Origin: an uncultured Desulfobacterales bacterium
GTDB lineage: Bacteria > Desulfobacterota > Desulfobacteria > Desulfobacterales > JAFDCJ01
Direction: 5' to 3'
Assembly: GCA_945787595.1 (NCBI GenBank)
Contig: CALZJV010000033.1
Coordinates: 1 to 44,097, forward strand
DNA: 44,097 nt
Part shown: positions 25,592 to 34,581 of the stretch, piece by piece
Numbering within the stretch: position 1 is the first letter of the stretch
How the letters are laid out: every line of letters begins with the position of its first letter
Program-made: the position numbers and the translations under genes
The notes under the pieces: generated by a model
What the model saw: the letters and a program-made list of their open reading frames with translations, nothing else
Databases searched by the model: none
What the model was told of the DNA's origin: nothing

Positions 25592-26416
25592 ATGATCGAA
25601 GCGCTCCAATTTGAATTCATGCAAAATGCCTTGCTAGCCGGACTGCTGGCCAGTGTGATTTGTATCATGGGAACTTTAGTGGTGGTCAACCGGATTGTGT
25701 TTCTGTCGGGAGGAATCGCCCATGCAGCCTTTGGCGGCATCGGCCTGGCCTTTTTCTTCGGATGGCATTACCTAGTGGGAACGATTGGCTTTTCCCTTAT
25801 GGCGGCAGTCGTAATGGCGGCCATTACATTTAAGGCCAAACACCGGGCCGATACGATCATCGGCGTGATTTGGGCGATCGGAATGGCGATCGGAATTATT
25901 CTGCTGGATTTAACGCCGGGCTATAATGTCGATTTAATGAGCTATTTGTTCGGCAGTATCCTGACCGTTCCCGATTCCGATATCTGGATGATGCTTTGCG
26001 TCGGTATGGCGATCGTTGGCATCGTCTTTTATTTTTATAATGACTACCTGGCGCTGTCCTATGATGAGGAATTTGCCCAAATAAGGGGAGTTCGTGTAAA
26101 AAGCCTGTATTTCCTCATGATTATCATGCTGGCTGTCGGGATTGTAATGATTATCCAAGTGGTCGGATTAATTCTGGTAATAGCGCTGCTAACGATTCCG
26201 CCGTATATTGCCGAGAGATATTCGACGACCCTGCTTAAAATGATGATCTTATCCAGCATTCTGAGTGTACTTTTCACCGTAACCGGTCTGTGGTTTTCTT
26301 ACGAATTTGACTTGACCTCCGGTGCTTCGATCATTGCGGTGGCGGGAATCGGTTTTCTTATCTCACTGGGCCTTGAACGCTTTCGGCCGAAAATTACCGT
26401 AAAATCGATTCAATAG
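25592..26416 (+). CDS. znuB: Zinc ABC transporter, permease (ZnuB-like)
   Basis: A 274-residue ABC-3 family permease with about eight hydrophobic helices. It starts MIEALQFEFMQNALLAGLLA, a typical family beginning. SGGIAHAAFGGIGLAFFFG carries the conserved helix-3 pattern, and DEEFAQIRGVRV is the cytoplasmic coupling loop that contacts the ATPase. LLTIPPYIAERYS is also family-typical. It completes the znuA-znuC-znuB importer. The start is weakly supported by a ribosome-binding site; the element ending at 25570 may have replaced the original leader. In-frame sequence upstream belongs to that element and is not counted. Confidence 0.88.
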   Translation: MIEALQFEFMQNALLAGLLASVICIMGTLVVVNRIVFLSGGIAHAAFGGIGLAFFFGWHYLVGTIGFSLMAAVVMAAITFKAKHRADTIIGVIWAIGMAIGIILLDLTPGYNVDLMSYLFGSILTVPDSDIWMMLCVGMAIVGIVFYFYNDYLALSYDEEFAQIRGVRVKSLYFLMIIMLAVGIVMIIQVVGLILVIALLTIPPYIAERYSTTLLKMMILSSILSVLFTVTGLWFSYEFDLTSGASIIAVAGIGFLISLGLERFRPKITVKSIQ

Positions 26417-26660
26417 GAAGATTTGTCGCATTTGGAATCGGTAGGGCGCTTTTTTAATTATTAATTGAGAATATCCAACGTCTGCTAATATTACAGATAT
26501 CATAAATTCGGTTTTAGACGTTAAAATAATCATTATTTTCTACATATCTATAATTTGATCACCCATTTCTCTTTGTTCACTCATCAATAAATTCCATAAC
26601 TATTCGAGGTTGATCACAAGACGAAAAAGATTGTTCTGACGCCAGTGAATTGGGACAAAA

Positions 26661-26692
26661 AAAGAGGGTCGCAATTGAACGACCCTCTTTTC
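26661..26692. terminator. Rho-independent terminator, probably bidirectional
   Basis: AAAGAGGGTCG (26661-26671) pairs perfectly with CGACCCTCTTT (26680-26690) around an 8-nt loop, with A-tract before and T-tract after. It lies 245 bp behind znuB, a plausible end for the cysS-znuACB unit, and could also stop transcription coming from nrdJ. Confidence 0.82.
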
Positions 26693-26740
26693 TATGTTTA
26701 CATCTCAAGTGAAATCATATTAAAAAATCACAAACAATCG

Positions 26741-26775
26741 GGAAAAAAGCCATTTCTGGACGGAAATTAATTAAT
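26741..26775 (+). repeat. Degenerate 3' end of the MITE-like element
   Basis: CGGGAAAAAAGCCATTTCTG then GACGGAAATTAATTA resembles the right end of the element at 25381-25570 (GGGCAAAAAGACCATTTATG, GATGGAAACTAATTAA). The rest of the element is not recognisable. Confidence 0.5.
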
Positions 26776-27085
26776 CCCTTAAACCTTCGGCTATGCTGAT
26801 GGTCCAAGCTTTGCTATGCGGGTAGGTGCGATATTTAGCGTGTTAATCTCACCGCCCGCTTCGCTCGAGCCGCGAAGATCGCAGAGGAAAAATATTCAAC
26901 TTTGCTATACAATCAGACACCTTGTGAGCGTATCTTGTTCAGAGCAGTAAGTTAAAACCCCGAAGGGTTGCTTCTTTTTGCTTTCCGCCCTCTCAGCGGA
27001 AAGAAAAAAAAACAAGTCCTCTGCGTGCTTAGCGTCTGCGGTGAAAATAAATATCAGAACGTCCCCTTTTAGGGGTGGTATTTGA
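26776..27085. other. Intergenic region behind nrdJ with small hairpins and CTCTGCG repeats
   Basis: It holds a CTTTCCGC/GCGGAAAG hairpin (about 26980-27004), a CCCC-ttttA-GGGG mini-hairpin (27063-27076) just beyond the nrdJ stop, and CCTCTGCGTGCTTAGCGTCT then GCGGTGAA (about 27018-27045), a repeat type related to 30091-30127. No gene is supported. Confidence 0.5.
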
Positions 27086-29592
27086 CTAGCCGCACTTATT
27101 AAAGCCGCAAAAATGACAGATCATACAGCCTTCCTCAAAGCTGACGGTTTGTCCGCATTCCGGGCATTTTTCTCCCATAAGGCTGTACTGACTTTTGTGA
27201 TTTTTTATGGCATTCTTGCCGGTTAGGTAGGCTTTTTCCAGTACCCGGGAGATGGCATCCGGAATGGACAACACCAGGCCGCCGTCCTGAAAAATAGGAT
27301 ACTCCCCGCCGATGCCTTTCAGCTGATCGACTATTTTATCGACCTTAACGCCCGAACGCAGGGCGAGGGAAACCAGACGGCCGATGGCTTCTGTCTTGGC
27401 AGTGGTGGATCTGCCCGATTTGCCGATGGTGGCAAACACTTCAAAGGGTTGCCCATCAAACTCGGTTACGGTCACATATAGTGCGCCGTAACCGGTTTTA
27501 ATTTTAGTGGTAAAGCCTCCCAGGGTCTCCGGTCGTTCTTTGACGGCCGTCATAAATCCGTCTTCTTTACTAACTTTTTGAGTGAACGAGAGAACCTGGT
27601 TTTCCTTACTGCCGTCCCTGTAAATGGTCACGCCCTTGCAGCCGAGTTGAAAGGCCAGATCATATACTTTAGCGACATCATTTTCGGTGGCATCGTGGGG
27701 CAGGTTGACCGTTTTAGATACGGCATTGTCCGTATGGTTCTGAAAAGCGGCCTGCATGCGGACATGCCATTCGGGTGACACATCGTGGGCGGTTGTAAAC
27801 ACCTGGCGCACGTCTTCGGGGATTTCCATAAGTTCCCGGATACTGCCCGTCTTGGCTATGGTATCCATCAATTCATGGCTGTAAAAACCTCTTTCGGCGG
27901 CCACTTTTTCAAAATAGGGATTTACTTCCAAAAGCTTGTCATTGTCCATGACATTTCGGACAAAGCTCAGTGCGAATAGGGGTTCGATACCGCTGGAACA
28001 ACCTGCGAGTATACTGAGTGTACCGGTGGGGGCGATCGTCGTTGTGGTGGCATTTCGATATTTGATGCCCCGGTCCTTATAGACGCTCTGATTGTAATTT
28101 TCAAATACCCCTTTTTCCTCCGCCAGATTGCGGGAAGCATCATGGGCGGTTTCCTGAACGAAGTGCATAACGGAATCTGCGGTTTCAAGGAATCTGCGGT
28201 TTCAAGTGCTTCATCGCTGTCATAGGGGATGTTCAATTGATAGAGCATGTCGGCAAAACCCATGACGCCCAGTCCGATTTTACGATTGCCGTGCACCATG
28301 GCGGTGATTTCAGGCAGTGGATACCTTGACACATCGATGGTGTTGTCGAGAAACCGAACCGACAAAGTGACGATCTCTTTTAATCCCTCAAAATCGATCA
28401 TCGGGCCATCTCCGTTTTCAAGCACAAATTTGGCCAGATTGACGGAACCCAGGTTGCATGCTTCCAGCGGCAGCAGCGGTTGCTCGCCGCAGGGATTGGT
28501 GCTCTCGATTTCACCTAGAGCAGGGGTGGGATTGTCGCGGTTGATTCGATCCAGGAAGATGATACCCGGATCGCCGTTTTTCCATGCCTGTTTTACCAAT
28601 TTGCGGTAAACTTCGGCCGCATTCAATTTGCCGACACGCGTTTGATTGCGGGGATCGATCAGATCATACTCCGCTTTATCAGTGGCCGCCTTCATAAACG
28701 CGTCGGAAACGCCCACTGAAATATTGAAATTGTTCAGATCATGGTTGTCCCTTTTGCTGTAGATGAATTCCATGATATCCGGGTGGTCTACTTTTAAAAT
28801 GGCCATGTTGGCCCCCCGGCGGGTGCCGCCCTGCTTGACCTGTTCGGTGGCGGTGTTAAAAATTTTCATAAACGAAACCGGGCCTGACGCGACACCTCCG
28901 GTAGTGCCCACCATGCTGTTTTTCGGCCGTAAGCGGGAAAAAGCAAACCCCGTACCGCCGCCGGATTTGTGAATGAGGGCAGCGTTTCTCAACGCGCCAA
29001 AGATACCGTCCATGCTGTCTTCGACCGGAAGAACAAAGCAGGCAGCCAATTGTCCCAGGCGGCGTCCGGCATTCATCAGGGTTGGGGAATTTGGCAAAAA
29101 TTTAAACTCGGTCATGATCTTATAAAAGATCTCCTCCAGTTCCTTGACACGCTTTTCATCGGCGCCGTATTTTTTTTCCGCTTTGGCGATATGATGGGCC
29201 ACCCGCCTGAACATTTGCTCCGACGTCTCGACGACCTTACCCCGGCTGTCTTTCTTTAGATATCTTCTTCGCAGGACCCTTCTGGCGTTATCAGAGAGAG
29301 CCAGACGATTTTCGACAAAGATGGACTGGTCCAGCCGGGTCGGAGAAGGCCTGGTCAATCCGAATTCCATCAATTTTGCTTCGATCATTTTTTCGATAAA
29401 CGGCATCGTGATGTTTTGAAACTCCATCCGCAGAATTTCTTCCCGCAGGGATCTGCTGATGCCCATGGCCTTTTCCGTGTCAATGGGGTTGTCCCTGACC
29501 AGAATATCGGAAAACAGCTGGTCGTCCCACATGTGCCTGCTCAGATCAAAGCGCCCCTCGTTGGTAACTAAAAATTTGGCTTTTTGCCCCAT
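27086..29592 (-). pseudogene. nrdJ: Adenosylcobalamin-dependent ribonucleotide reductase (class II), frameshifted by a 17-bp duplication
   Basis: The N-terminal frame (from 29592) and C-terminal frame (to 27086) form one class II RNR of 829 residues if a 17-bp tandem repeat is reduced to one copy. Visible are an N-terminal ATP-cone-like start, SGGGTGFAFSRLRP, the radical-site motif NPCGEQPLLP with Asn, Cys and Glu, the second half-site APTGTLSILAGCSSGIEPLF, and the C-terminal Cys cluster CPECGQTVSFEEGCMICHFC. Class II enzymes reduce ribonucleotides using B12, with or without oxygen. At 28172-28205 GGAATCTGCGGTTTCAA occurs twice in tandem; the extra 17 bp shift the frame after EALETADS, and translation would stop after 541 residues. 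AGGAG lies 8 nt before the ATG. If real, the cell needs another RNR; if not, it is an assembly artefact. Confidence 0.88.
28172..28205. repeat. 17-bp perfect tandem duplication inside nrdJ
   Basis: Two adjacent identical copies of GGAATCTGCGGTTTCAA (28172-28188 and 28189-28205). Deleting one copy restores the nrdJ frame as ETADS-VMHFVQETAHD, as expected for the family. Confidence 0.95.
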
Positions 29593-30497
29593 TGGACATC
29601 TCCTATGCCTGATTGTCTATTGATGATCATTTCAATCGGCAATATTCTAATTCGCTTTTTGGTTGCTGATTTTAGTTCGGTTTCTGACCGCCGTACTTCG
29701 ACAAACCTTAAAAACAGTCCACCATAAAAGGTATACCATTTTGAAAAATTTTCAACCAGGGAATGTGATTCAGATGAAAAGAGCGCCTTTCAAATCTATC
29801 ACACTGCTGCAGGTATTGTGACCCTTATTGATCGAAGAACGAAATCGTTCGGTTTGTGGTCAGGGAAAATCGGCGCCGAATGAACGAACTATTGTTAATT
29901 TCAACTTTTTTGATTGAAAATGCTTAACTATCCCATACAACATATTGTATGTCAATAAAAAAAGCACCCCCATATCTGCCGTTTTTCCTAACTCGGAGCA
30001 GATCGAGCAGAAAATGACTCAATTTAGGTCTGACTCTTATACCAGAAGACGGTAGCAAAAAATGGGCATGGCCTTAACTTGGGCCATTTAATCTCTCACA
30101 GAGCCCACAGAGGGCGCAGAGAAAAATGAAATATTTAACAAAATAGTTTTTCCTGGTGTGATTGGAAAAAGGAAATTGAATTGAGCTCAGTCCATATCAT
30201 AGCTAAAAAAAAGAAAAGCTCTGAATGGATTCAGTCGGTATCTGCTATCCTCATCGGAGGGGAAAAACGTCGGCAAAATCATTTATATTTGGGCACTATT
30301 TAAGTTTGCCGCCATTGCTTATACTGTAATAGCGCGCAAGCCTAAAGGGGAAGCCTGGATTGCCGCTCTCGACAGAAGGACCATAGCCCCTGGCAGCGGG
30401 AATTCAGATGGAATCCAATGCCGCCTGCCTGGCCAGCACGCGTGGGGGTGCGGGAGAGGAACGCTCAGCGTTGGGCGTCCCTCTTCCGATTAAGGTT
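29593..30497. other. 900-bp gene-poor region upstream of nrdJ
   Basis: No convincing gene on either strand. It contains GAACGAAATCGTTC (29837-29850, short inverted repeat), the possible NrdR boxes at 29935-29982, a CACAGAGCCCACAGAGGGCG repeat (about 30097-30116) and a purine-rich GGAGGGGAAAAACG stretch near 30256. The right end becomes G+C-rich where it meets the lipoprotein gene. Confidence 0.5.
29935..29982. promoter_or_regulatory. Possible NrdR box pair upstream of nrdJ
   Basis: ATACAACATATTGTAT (29935-29950) agrees with the NrdR consensus ACACTATATATTGTGT at about 13 of 16 positions, allowing W. A weaker second candidate, CCCCCATATCTGCCGT (29967-29982), lies 32 bp further, the usual two-box spacing. 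It is about 340 bp before the nrdJ start, rather far for repression. Confidence 0.4.
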
Positions 30498-30776
30498 TTA
30501 CTGTTGCTCGCTAGGGGCCGGATTTGTCGGGTCTTTCTTTTCCTGACGCTTGGTCTCCGATTCCTGCCCTCCGTTTTTCTCTTCCTCTCCGCCCGTCTCC
30601 GGCGCCTTCGGCCCCAGGATCACCCACTCACCCTGGGAACCGGTGAAGAGGCCTTTTTGCGGCCCCTCCTCCCGATGGTTGCGCGCTTCGTAAGGCTGGA
30701 TCCCGGCGCACCCGACCATGACCAGCAGTGCCGCCAGCAGTGCAACTATCCACAATGCGTTGCGTCTATGTCTCAT
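30498..30776 (-). CDS. Small predicted lipoprotein
   Basis: A 92-residue protein with lipoprotein signal (MRHRRN, hydrophobic stretch, lipobox VMVGC with Cys at about 23). A short mature region is rich in Glu, Lys, Gly and Pro, ending in a low-complexity charged tail (GGEEEKNGGQESETKRQEKK). No family is recognised. It starts 11 bp after the porin stop on the same strand, so it is almost certainly co-transcribed with it and may act at the outer membrane. G+C content is visibly higher than in flanking DNA. Confidence 0.65.
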   Translation of the reverse strand: MRHRRNALWIVALLAALLVMVGCAGIQPYEARNHREEGPQKGLFTGSQGEWVILGPKAPETGGEEEKNGGQESETKRQEKKDPTNPAPSEQQ

Positions 30777-30787
30777 GGCAATAACCC

Positions 30788-32077
30788 TTAGAATTTCACC
30801 CTGGCCCCGATCGTGCCAACGTTTATATCCTGGACACTGGGCTCAACATCCCGATCGAGCGAATAGAGGCGATACTGTAAATAAAGCTCGGTGCCGTAAT
30901 CCTCGAATTGCTGGACCACCGCTCCACCGACCGAATAGCCTTTGTCTCTGCCGGTGGGCAGATTCAACGAGCGGGTGTAGTCGACGGCAAACGCGGTCTC
31001 GCCGGCGGAAAAGAACCGCGTCAGCCAGCCGCCCTTGGCGTAAAAGTTTTTGGCGTCGCCCTGGTCGTCACGCTCCTTCAAACCGCCGGACAGGGTGAGA
31101 TTCAACCCGGTGGCCTCGTGCAGCACTGAAAGTGAGCCGTCGTATTGATAGTCGGTGTTGTCCTCCTTGGGGTTAGCGAACGCCGCGGCCGCGACGGCCT
31201 TAAAACCAAGCCCTTGTCCGCCCCACCACAAAGACGCATCATAGCGCTGATCGCTGATCAGCGAGCCGGCCAGGTTAAATCCATAAAAGGTGGGCGTGTC
31301 GTAGCGCACCCGGCTTTTGCGGCTCAAACCGTCCAGGTCTTTGAACGCATCTGAAATCCTCACATTGGTGAGGCTGTCACCGCTGTTTTGCCGGAATTTA
31401 AGCCCGCCGGCAATGTCGGCGATGCTGGCGTAAGCGATCACGTCGGTTCGAGACAGATCGACCTCGGCGCTGTTGTTGGAGGCCGTGTCGCCCTTGCCCA
31501 GCGAAAGCTTGCCAAAGCGCTTGCTGTTAAGGGATACCTCTGCCCAGCGCTGGTCGAAAAAATCGCCGCTCTCTTCGTTGTCCTGATCAACGTCCGAGGA
31601 TTCATTCGGTGCTAAGGCAAGTTCAATTCGCGAGCCGACGGTCAAATCGTCGGTGGCCTTGGCGGTGCCGATAAAGCGTACCCGCGTGTTGCTGGCGTCG
31701 CTGTCGACAAAGTAGGCCTTGGTGTCTTTGCCGTCGTCGGCAATGTTCACGGCCCGGTTCACCTGGCCTGAGATGGCGAGTTTAACCCGCTCCTGACCCG
31801 AGGTGACCCCCTTCTCAACCGGCGCCTGCATGGTGGTTTTGACCTCTTCGGCCGTGGACTTGGCTTCTTTGGCCTGATTTTGCGCGTCAGCGGCGGTTTG
31901 CTTCAACTCGTTCAGCTGGCGCTGCATCGATTCCAACTGCTGCTGTTGTTCCTTGATCAGACGCTCCAGTCTCTCAACCGTCTGGCCGTCTTGAGCTGCA
32001 GCCGGACTCAGATAAAACACCCCGAATGCCAGCAGCAGCCCAATAATAATCATTCTTTTATTTCGTTTAACCGACAT
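30788..32077 (-). CDS. Outer-membrane porin with N-terminal coiled coil
   Basis: A 429-residue protein. The signal peptide is about 1-27 (KRNKRMIIIGLLLAFGVFYL, cleavage near AAAQ). A periplasmic coiled coil (about 30-90; QTVERLERLIKEQQQQLESM) precedes a region of alternating beta strands that ends in a terminal Phe (GTIGARVKF), the signature for BAM-dependent insertion. The barrel contains SGQVNRAVNIADDGKD, SRIELALAPNESS and DVIAYASIADIAGGLKF, typical of Gram-negative porins. The coiled coil may trimerise or contact peptidoglycan. The start at 32077 has AGGAGG 6-11 nt upstream; an in-frame ATG 23 codons earlier would bury the signal peptide. High G+C and the tight lipoprotein pair suggest the two moved together. 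Confidence 0.82.
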   Translation of the reverse strand: MSVKRNKRMIIIGLLLAFGVFYLSPAAAQDGQTVERLERLIKEQQQQLESMQRQLNELKQTAADAQNQAKEAKSTAEEVKTTMQAPVEKGVTSGQERVKLAISGQVNRAVNIADDGKDTKAYFVDSDASNTRVRFIGTAKATDDLTVGSRIELALAPNESSDVDQDNEESGDFFDQRWAEVSLNSKRFGKLSLGKGDTASNNSAEVDLSRTDVIAYASIADIAGGLKFRQNSGDSLTNVRISDAFKDLDGLSRKSRVRYDTPTFYGFNLAGSLISDQRYDASLWWGGQGLGFKAVAAAAFANPKEDNTDYQYDGSLSVLHEATGLNLTLSGGLKERDDQGDAKNFYAKGGWLTRFFSAGETAFAVDYTRSLNLPTGRDKGYSVGGAVVQQFEDYGTELYLQYRLYSLDRDVEPSVQDINVGTIGARVKF

Positions 32078-32369
32078 GTTTTCCTCCTGAATTTCCTTGC
32101 CTGTCTTCTTATAAATGTTTACAAATCCAAAGCCTAATTTCTTCAACCAGTGACCAACCGACTGACAATCAGTCTATCTCTTTCACCTCCTTTCCCGTCT
32201 AAACGGCATCGCATCAAATTCAGAGCGAATCGGTTAGATTTCAAGATTTTGCCAGGAATATATTGGTAATCATTACTATAGGAAAAATGCAAGAAATAAA
32301 TGGGGTAAACTCTGTAGTTAATCAGAAAAATAATTTTATATGACTGGGTAGTACAAGCTTAATGTTTGA

Positions 32370-32798
32370 CTATAAGGAATCCTCGTGCGGATGATTTTCC
32401 GCCCGCCGATATTCATGTTCATCGATATCCTGTTCTGACAGGATCAATTGAACCAGATCGATCATGTCCATACCGGTCCATTCATCCTTGGGGATTAGGT
32501 GCTCGACACCTGATTCTTCCGCAGCGGCCTGATACTCTGGCAAATCATAACTGGTTAAAATAACGATGATGATGTCGGGATGATCGAATTTTATCTTGCG
32601 GGCTAGGTCAAGGCCGCTTTGAGCAGGCAGGTGAATTTCCAAGAAAATGACATTCGGATCAAATTTGTTCACCTTATCCATGCCTTCAGTCCCGTCAGAG
32701 GCCTCTTGGATGTCAAGAAATGGAAAACGATTCATCAGAATTTCTTTTAAGGATTGCCGGAAAGGATTGTTTGGATCGACGATCAATATTTTAAACAT
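32370..32798 (-). CDS. Single-domain receiver protein with Glu at the phospho-acceptor site
   Basis: A 142-residue receiver domain with a short charged tail and no output domain. The fold is clear: MFKILIVDPN start, VIFLEIHLPAQSGLDLARKI after strand 3, ILTSYD (Thr82) and LIPKDEW (Lys104). The phospho-acceptor Asp is Glu54 (FLEIHLP where LxDxxMP is normal), and the acidic pair is Asp8-Pro9 instead of Asp-Asp. It therefore probably cannot be phosphorylated and may mimic the active state. The start at 32798 gives the standard receiver N-terminus; an ATG at 32837 would add 13 residues. It is divergent from a NarL-type regulator. Confidence 0.8.
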   Translation of the reverse strand: MFKILIVDPNNPFRQSLKEILMNRFPFLDIQEASDGTEGMDKVNKFDPNVIFLEIHLPAQSGLDLARKIKFDHPDIIIVILTSYDLPEYQAAAEESGVEHLIPKDEWTGMDMIDLVQLILSEQDIDEHEYRRAENHPHEDSL

Positions 32799-33037
32799 TT
32801 GAGTGCATCCCATGACCGGGTTGCTAAGTCCAACCATTCATAAATACGATAACGTATTTATTCACTCGAAACTTAGTGCTGAGTGAGCATAATTAAGGAT
32901 TATAGCTCTAACAATACGGCATTGTAATTGCGAATCGAAGCACTCAGAAGCATTTGAGATGGGGCCGATAGACTTTGACAGGTTATAGGCCCATGATGCT
33001 GTTTGCCTGGAATAATTAACTCATCGCCAAATAAGGC

Positions 33038-33077
33038 TGTTTACTAAAAAATCGTGGCATGATAAATAAAGTAAACA
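33038..33077. promoter_or_regulatory. Inverted repeat TGTTTACT-N24-AGTAAACA
   Basis: Perfect 8-bp arms at 33038-33045 and 33070-33077, upstream of the sigma-54-like element and the NarL-type regulator gene. It could be an activator site; the protein is unknown. Confidence 0.35.
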
Positions 33078-33086
33078 CTGTATTTC

Positions 33087-33101
33087 TGGCATAATTTGGC
33101 T
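33087..33101 (+). promoter_or_regulatory. Possible sigma-54 promoter
   Basis: TGGCATAATTTGGCT keeps the GG and GC dinucleotides at -24/-12 spacing (consensus TGGCACG-N4-TTGCW) with one change in the -12 element. It is 50 bp before the response-regulator start. Confidence 0.35.
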
Positions 33102-33150
33102 GTATTTTCCGTTTGTTCCATACGAGCAAGGGTACCACAAAGGGGAGGGG

Positions 33151-33807
33151 ATGCAAAACAAACTGCAGATTGTGCTGGCCGATGACCACACCATCCTGAG
33201 AGAGGGTCTGCGGGCTCTTCTATCGGCAGATCCGAATTTCGAGATCGTCGGCGAGGCCGGAAACGGTCGAGAGGCTGTGCGCTGTGTTGAGAAGCTAGGG
33301 CCGGACCTTTTGCTGATGGATCTTTCGATGCCGAGGATGAGCGGAATGGATGCGATCAGTGAGATTAAAAAACGTTATCCCGAAACAAAAATCATTGCTC
33401 TGACAGTCCATAAAACAGAGGAATATCTTTTGTCCACGCTTCAGGCCGGTGTAGACGGCTATGTCCTCAAGGACGCCACCCATGACGAACTCGTTATGGC
33501 CATCCATAGTGTGATGGCGGGCAAGCCCTATCTTAGTCCCGGGATATCGTACAAGGTCATCGAAGGCTATCTGGAGGGCAAGGAAAACAGCCTGTCCGTC
33601 TCTTCCTGGCAGAGGCTGTCTCAGCGCGAGCGTGAGGTGTTAAAACTGATTGCCGAAGGCTACAAGAATAAAGAGATCGCTGAAGATCTTTGCATCAGCT
33701 TAAAAACCGTAGAGAAACATCGCGCCAACCTGATGAAAAAGCTCGATCTTCACAACGCTGCGGGGTTGACGGTTTATGCCGTGGAAAGAGGGTTGGTTAG
33801 CAGATAA
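33151..33807 (+). CDS. NarL/FixJ-type response regulator
   Basis: A 218-residue transcription factor. Receiver domain about 5-120 with acidic pair Asp11-Asp12, phospho-acceptor Asp57 (LLMDLSMPRMSG), conserved Thr in ALTVHK and Lys in YVLKDA. LuxR-type HTH about 150-212 with LSQREREVLKLIAEGYKNKE and ISLKTVEKHRANLMKKL. GGGGAGGGG is directly before the ATG. The histidine kinase at 34683-36296 has the HisKA_3 dimerisation type that partners NarL regulators, so they are likely cognate, now separated by a toxin-antitoxin module and in convergent orientation. Confidence 0.92.
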   Translation: MQNKLQIVLADDHTILREGLRALLSADPNFEIVGEAGNGREAVRCVEKLGPDLLLMDLSMPRMSGMDAISEIKKRYPETKIIALTVHKTEEYLLSTLQAGVDGYVLKDATHDELVMAIHSVMAGKPYLSPGISYKVIEGYLEGKENSLSVSSWQRLSQREREVLKLIAEGYKNKEIAEDLCISLKTVEKHRANLMKKLDLHNAAGLTVYAVERGLVSR

Positions 33808-33824
33808 AATTGGAAATTTTGTCT

Positions 33825-33902
33825 GCTTATGATTTTGGATTTGGGATGTCGGATATTGGATTGACTTGATTTAGGGTTCTCTCAATTTGGGATTTCAGAT
33901 AA
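33825..33902 (+). repeat. GGATTTGGGAT repeat, left flank of the toxin-antitoxin module
   Basis: GATTTTGGATTTGGGATGTC, then GGATATTGGATTGAC and CAATTTGGGATTTCAGAT. The complementary form lies at 34640-34680 on the other side of the vapBC pair. Confidence 0.65.
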
Positions 33903-33904
33903 AT

Positions 33905-34327
33905 TTACGGCAAGATAGTTGCCCTGGTAGTATTGTATTCTCTAAAACCCTGATCAAACGTTGTAATCTCAAGGTTTGCAGTCTGAGCAAACGCCACTAA
34001 ATACGCATCGTTCCACACCCTATGGGAATATCCTCGATTACGTGTGCTAACTCTCCATGCCTTCTCAAGCCCTTCAGGTTCTCGCATGAAGTACACCCGT
34101 TCATCCTCAAGCAGTTTGTCATAGCATGACCACGCAACATCCATTGTGACCGCTTCATCCTTAAAGACCGCAGGATTGGTAGCCAACCGAAGAAATCCCT
34201 GCTGGGTGAGCCGGCAGAAAGCGCAACTGTCAGGTTCTGTTCCTTCAAACCAAGCTTTTGCCGTCCCGTGATGGAAGTGGACCTCGAAGGCCAGCGCCAG
34301 CCAGACGTTAATGTCCGGCAAGTGCAT
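33905..34327 (-). CDS. PIN-domain toxin (VapC-type ribonuclease)
   Basis: A 140-residue PIN protein. The first acidic residue is Asp5 in MHLPDINVWLALAF; mid-protein FCRLTQQGFLRLATNP is typical of the TA-system VapC branch with this opening. The metal-site acidics are in WNDAYLVAFA and TTFDQGF near the C-terminus. Family members cleave specific RNAs, often tRNA or rRNA loops, when freed from antitoxin. The start overlaps the antitoxin end by 20 bp, giving coupled translation with antitoxin first. Confidence 0.87.
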   Translation of the reverse strand: MHLPDINVWLALAFEVHFHHGTAKAWFEGTEPDSCAFCRLTQQGFLRLATNPAVFKDEAVTMDVAWSCYDKLLEDERVYFMREPEGLEKAWRVSTRNRGYSHRVWNDAYLVAFAQTANLEITTFDQGFREYNTTRATILP

Positions 34328-34568
34328 GCTGATCCTCCTGGCTTAGGATGTGCGCAATTTCATCCGCATTAAGTTGCAATGTGCCGGGACGACTTGACGG
34401 GACTAGCGGAAGAGAAACCTTCTTTCGGGCGATTTTCTTTTCAACGCAACGCTCCAGCTCGTGCACTACGGCTTCCTTTAAAAACGCCTTAAGACTCTTC
34501 CCATCCAAAGCAGCTGCCGCCTTAGCACGCCTTAGGAGATGGTCCGGTATATCTACTGTTGTTCTCAT
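34308..34568 (-). CDS. Antitoxin with ribbon-helix-helix N-terminus (VapB-type)
   Basis: An 86-residue protein. MRTTVDIPDHLLRRAKAAAA is a MetJ/Arc-type ribbon-helix-helix start, followed by a long helix (KSLKAFLKEAVVHELERCVE) and a basic then extended C-terminal part (VSLPLVPSSRPGTLQL) likely to wrap the toxin active site. It overlaps the PIN toxin gene. A palindrome just before its start is a plausible autoregulatory operator. Confidence 0.85.
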   Translation of the reverse strand: MRTTVDIPDHLLRRAKAAAALDGKSLKAFLKEAVVHELERCVEKKIARKKVSLPLVPSSRPGTLQLNADEIAHILSQEDQHALAGH

Positions 34569-34581
34569 AGTTGCATAAGTT

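Noticed and set aside
30408..30791. A 127-codon plus-strand frame opposite the lipoprotein gene
   Set aside because: High G+C yields long random frames here; the minus-strand lipoprotein has a proper signal and lipobox.
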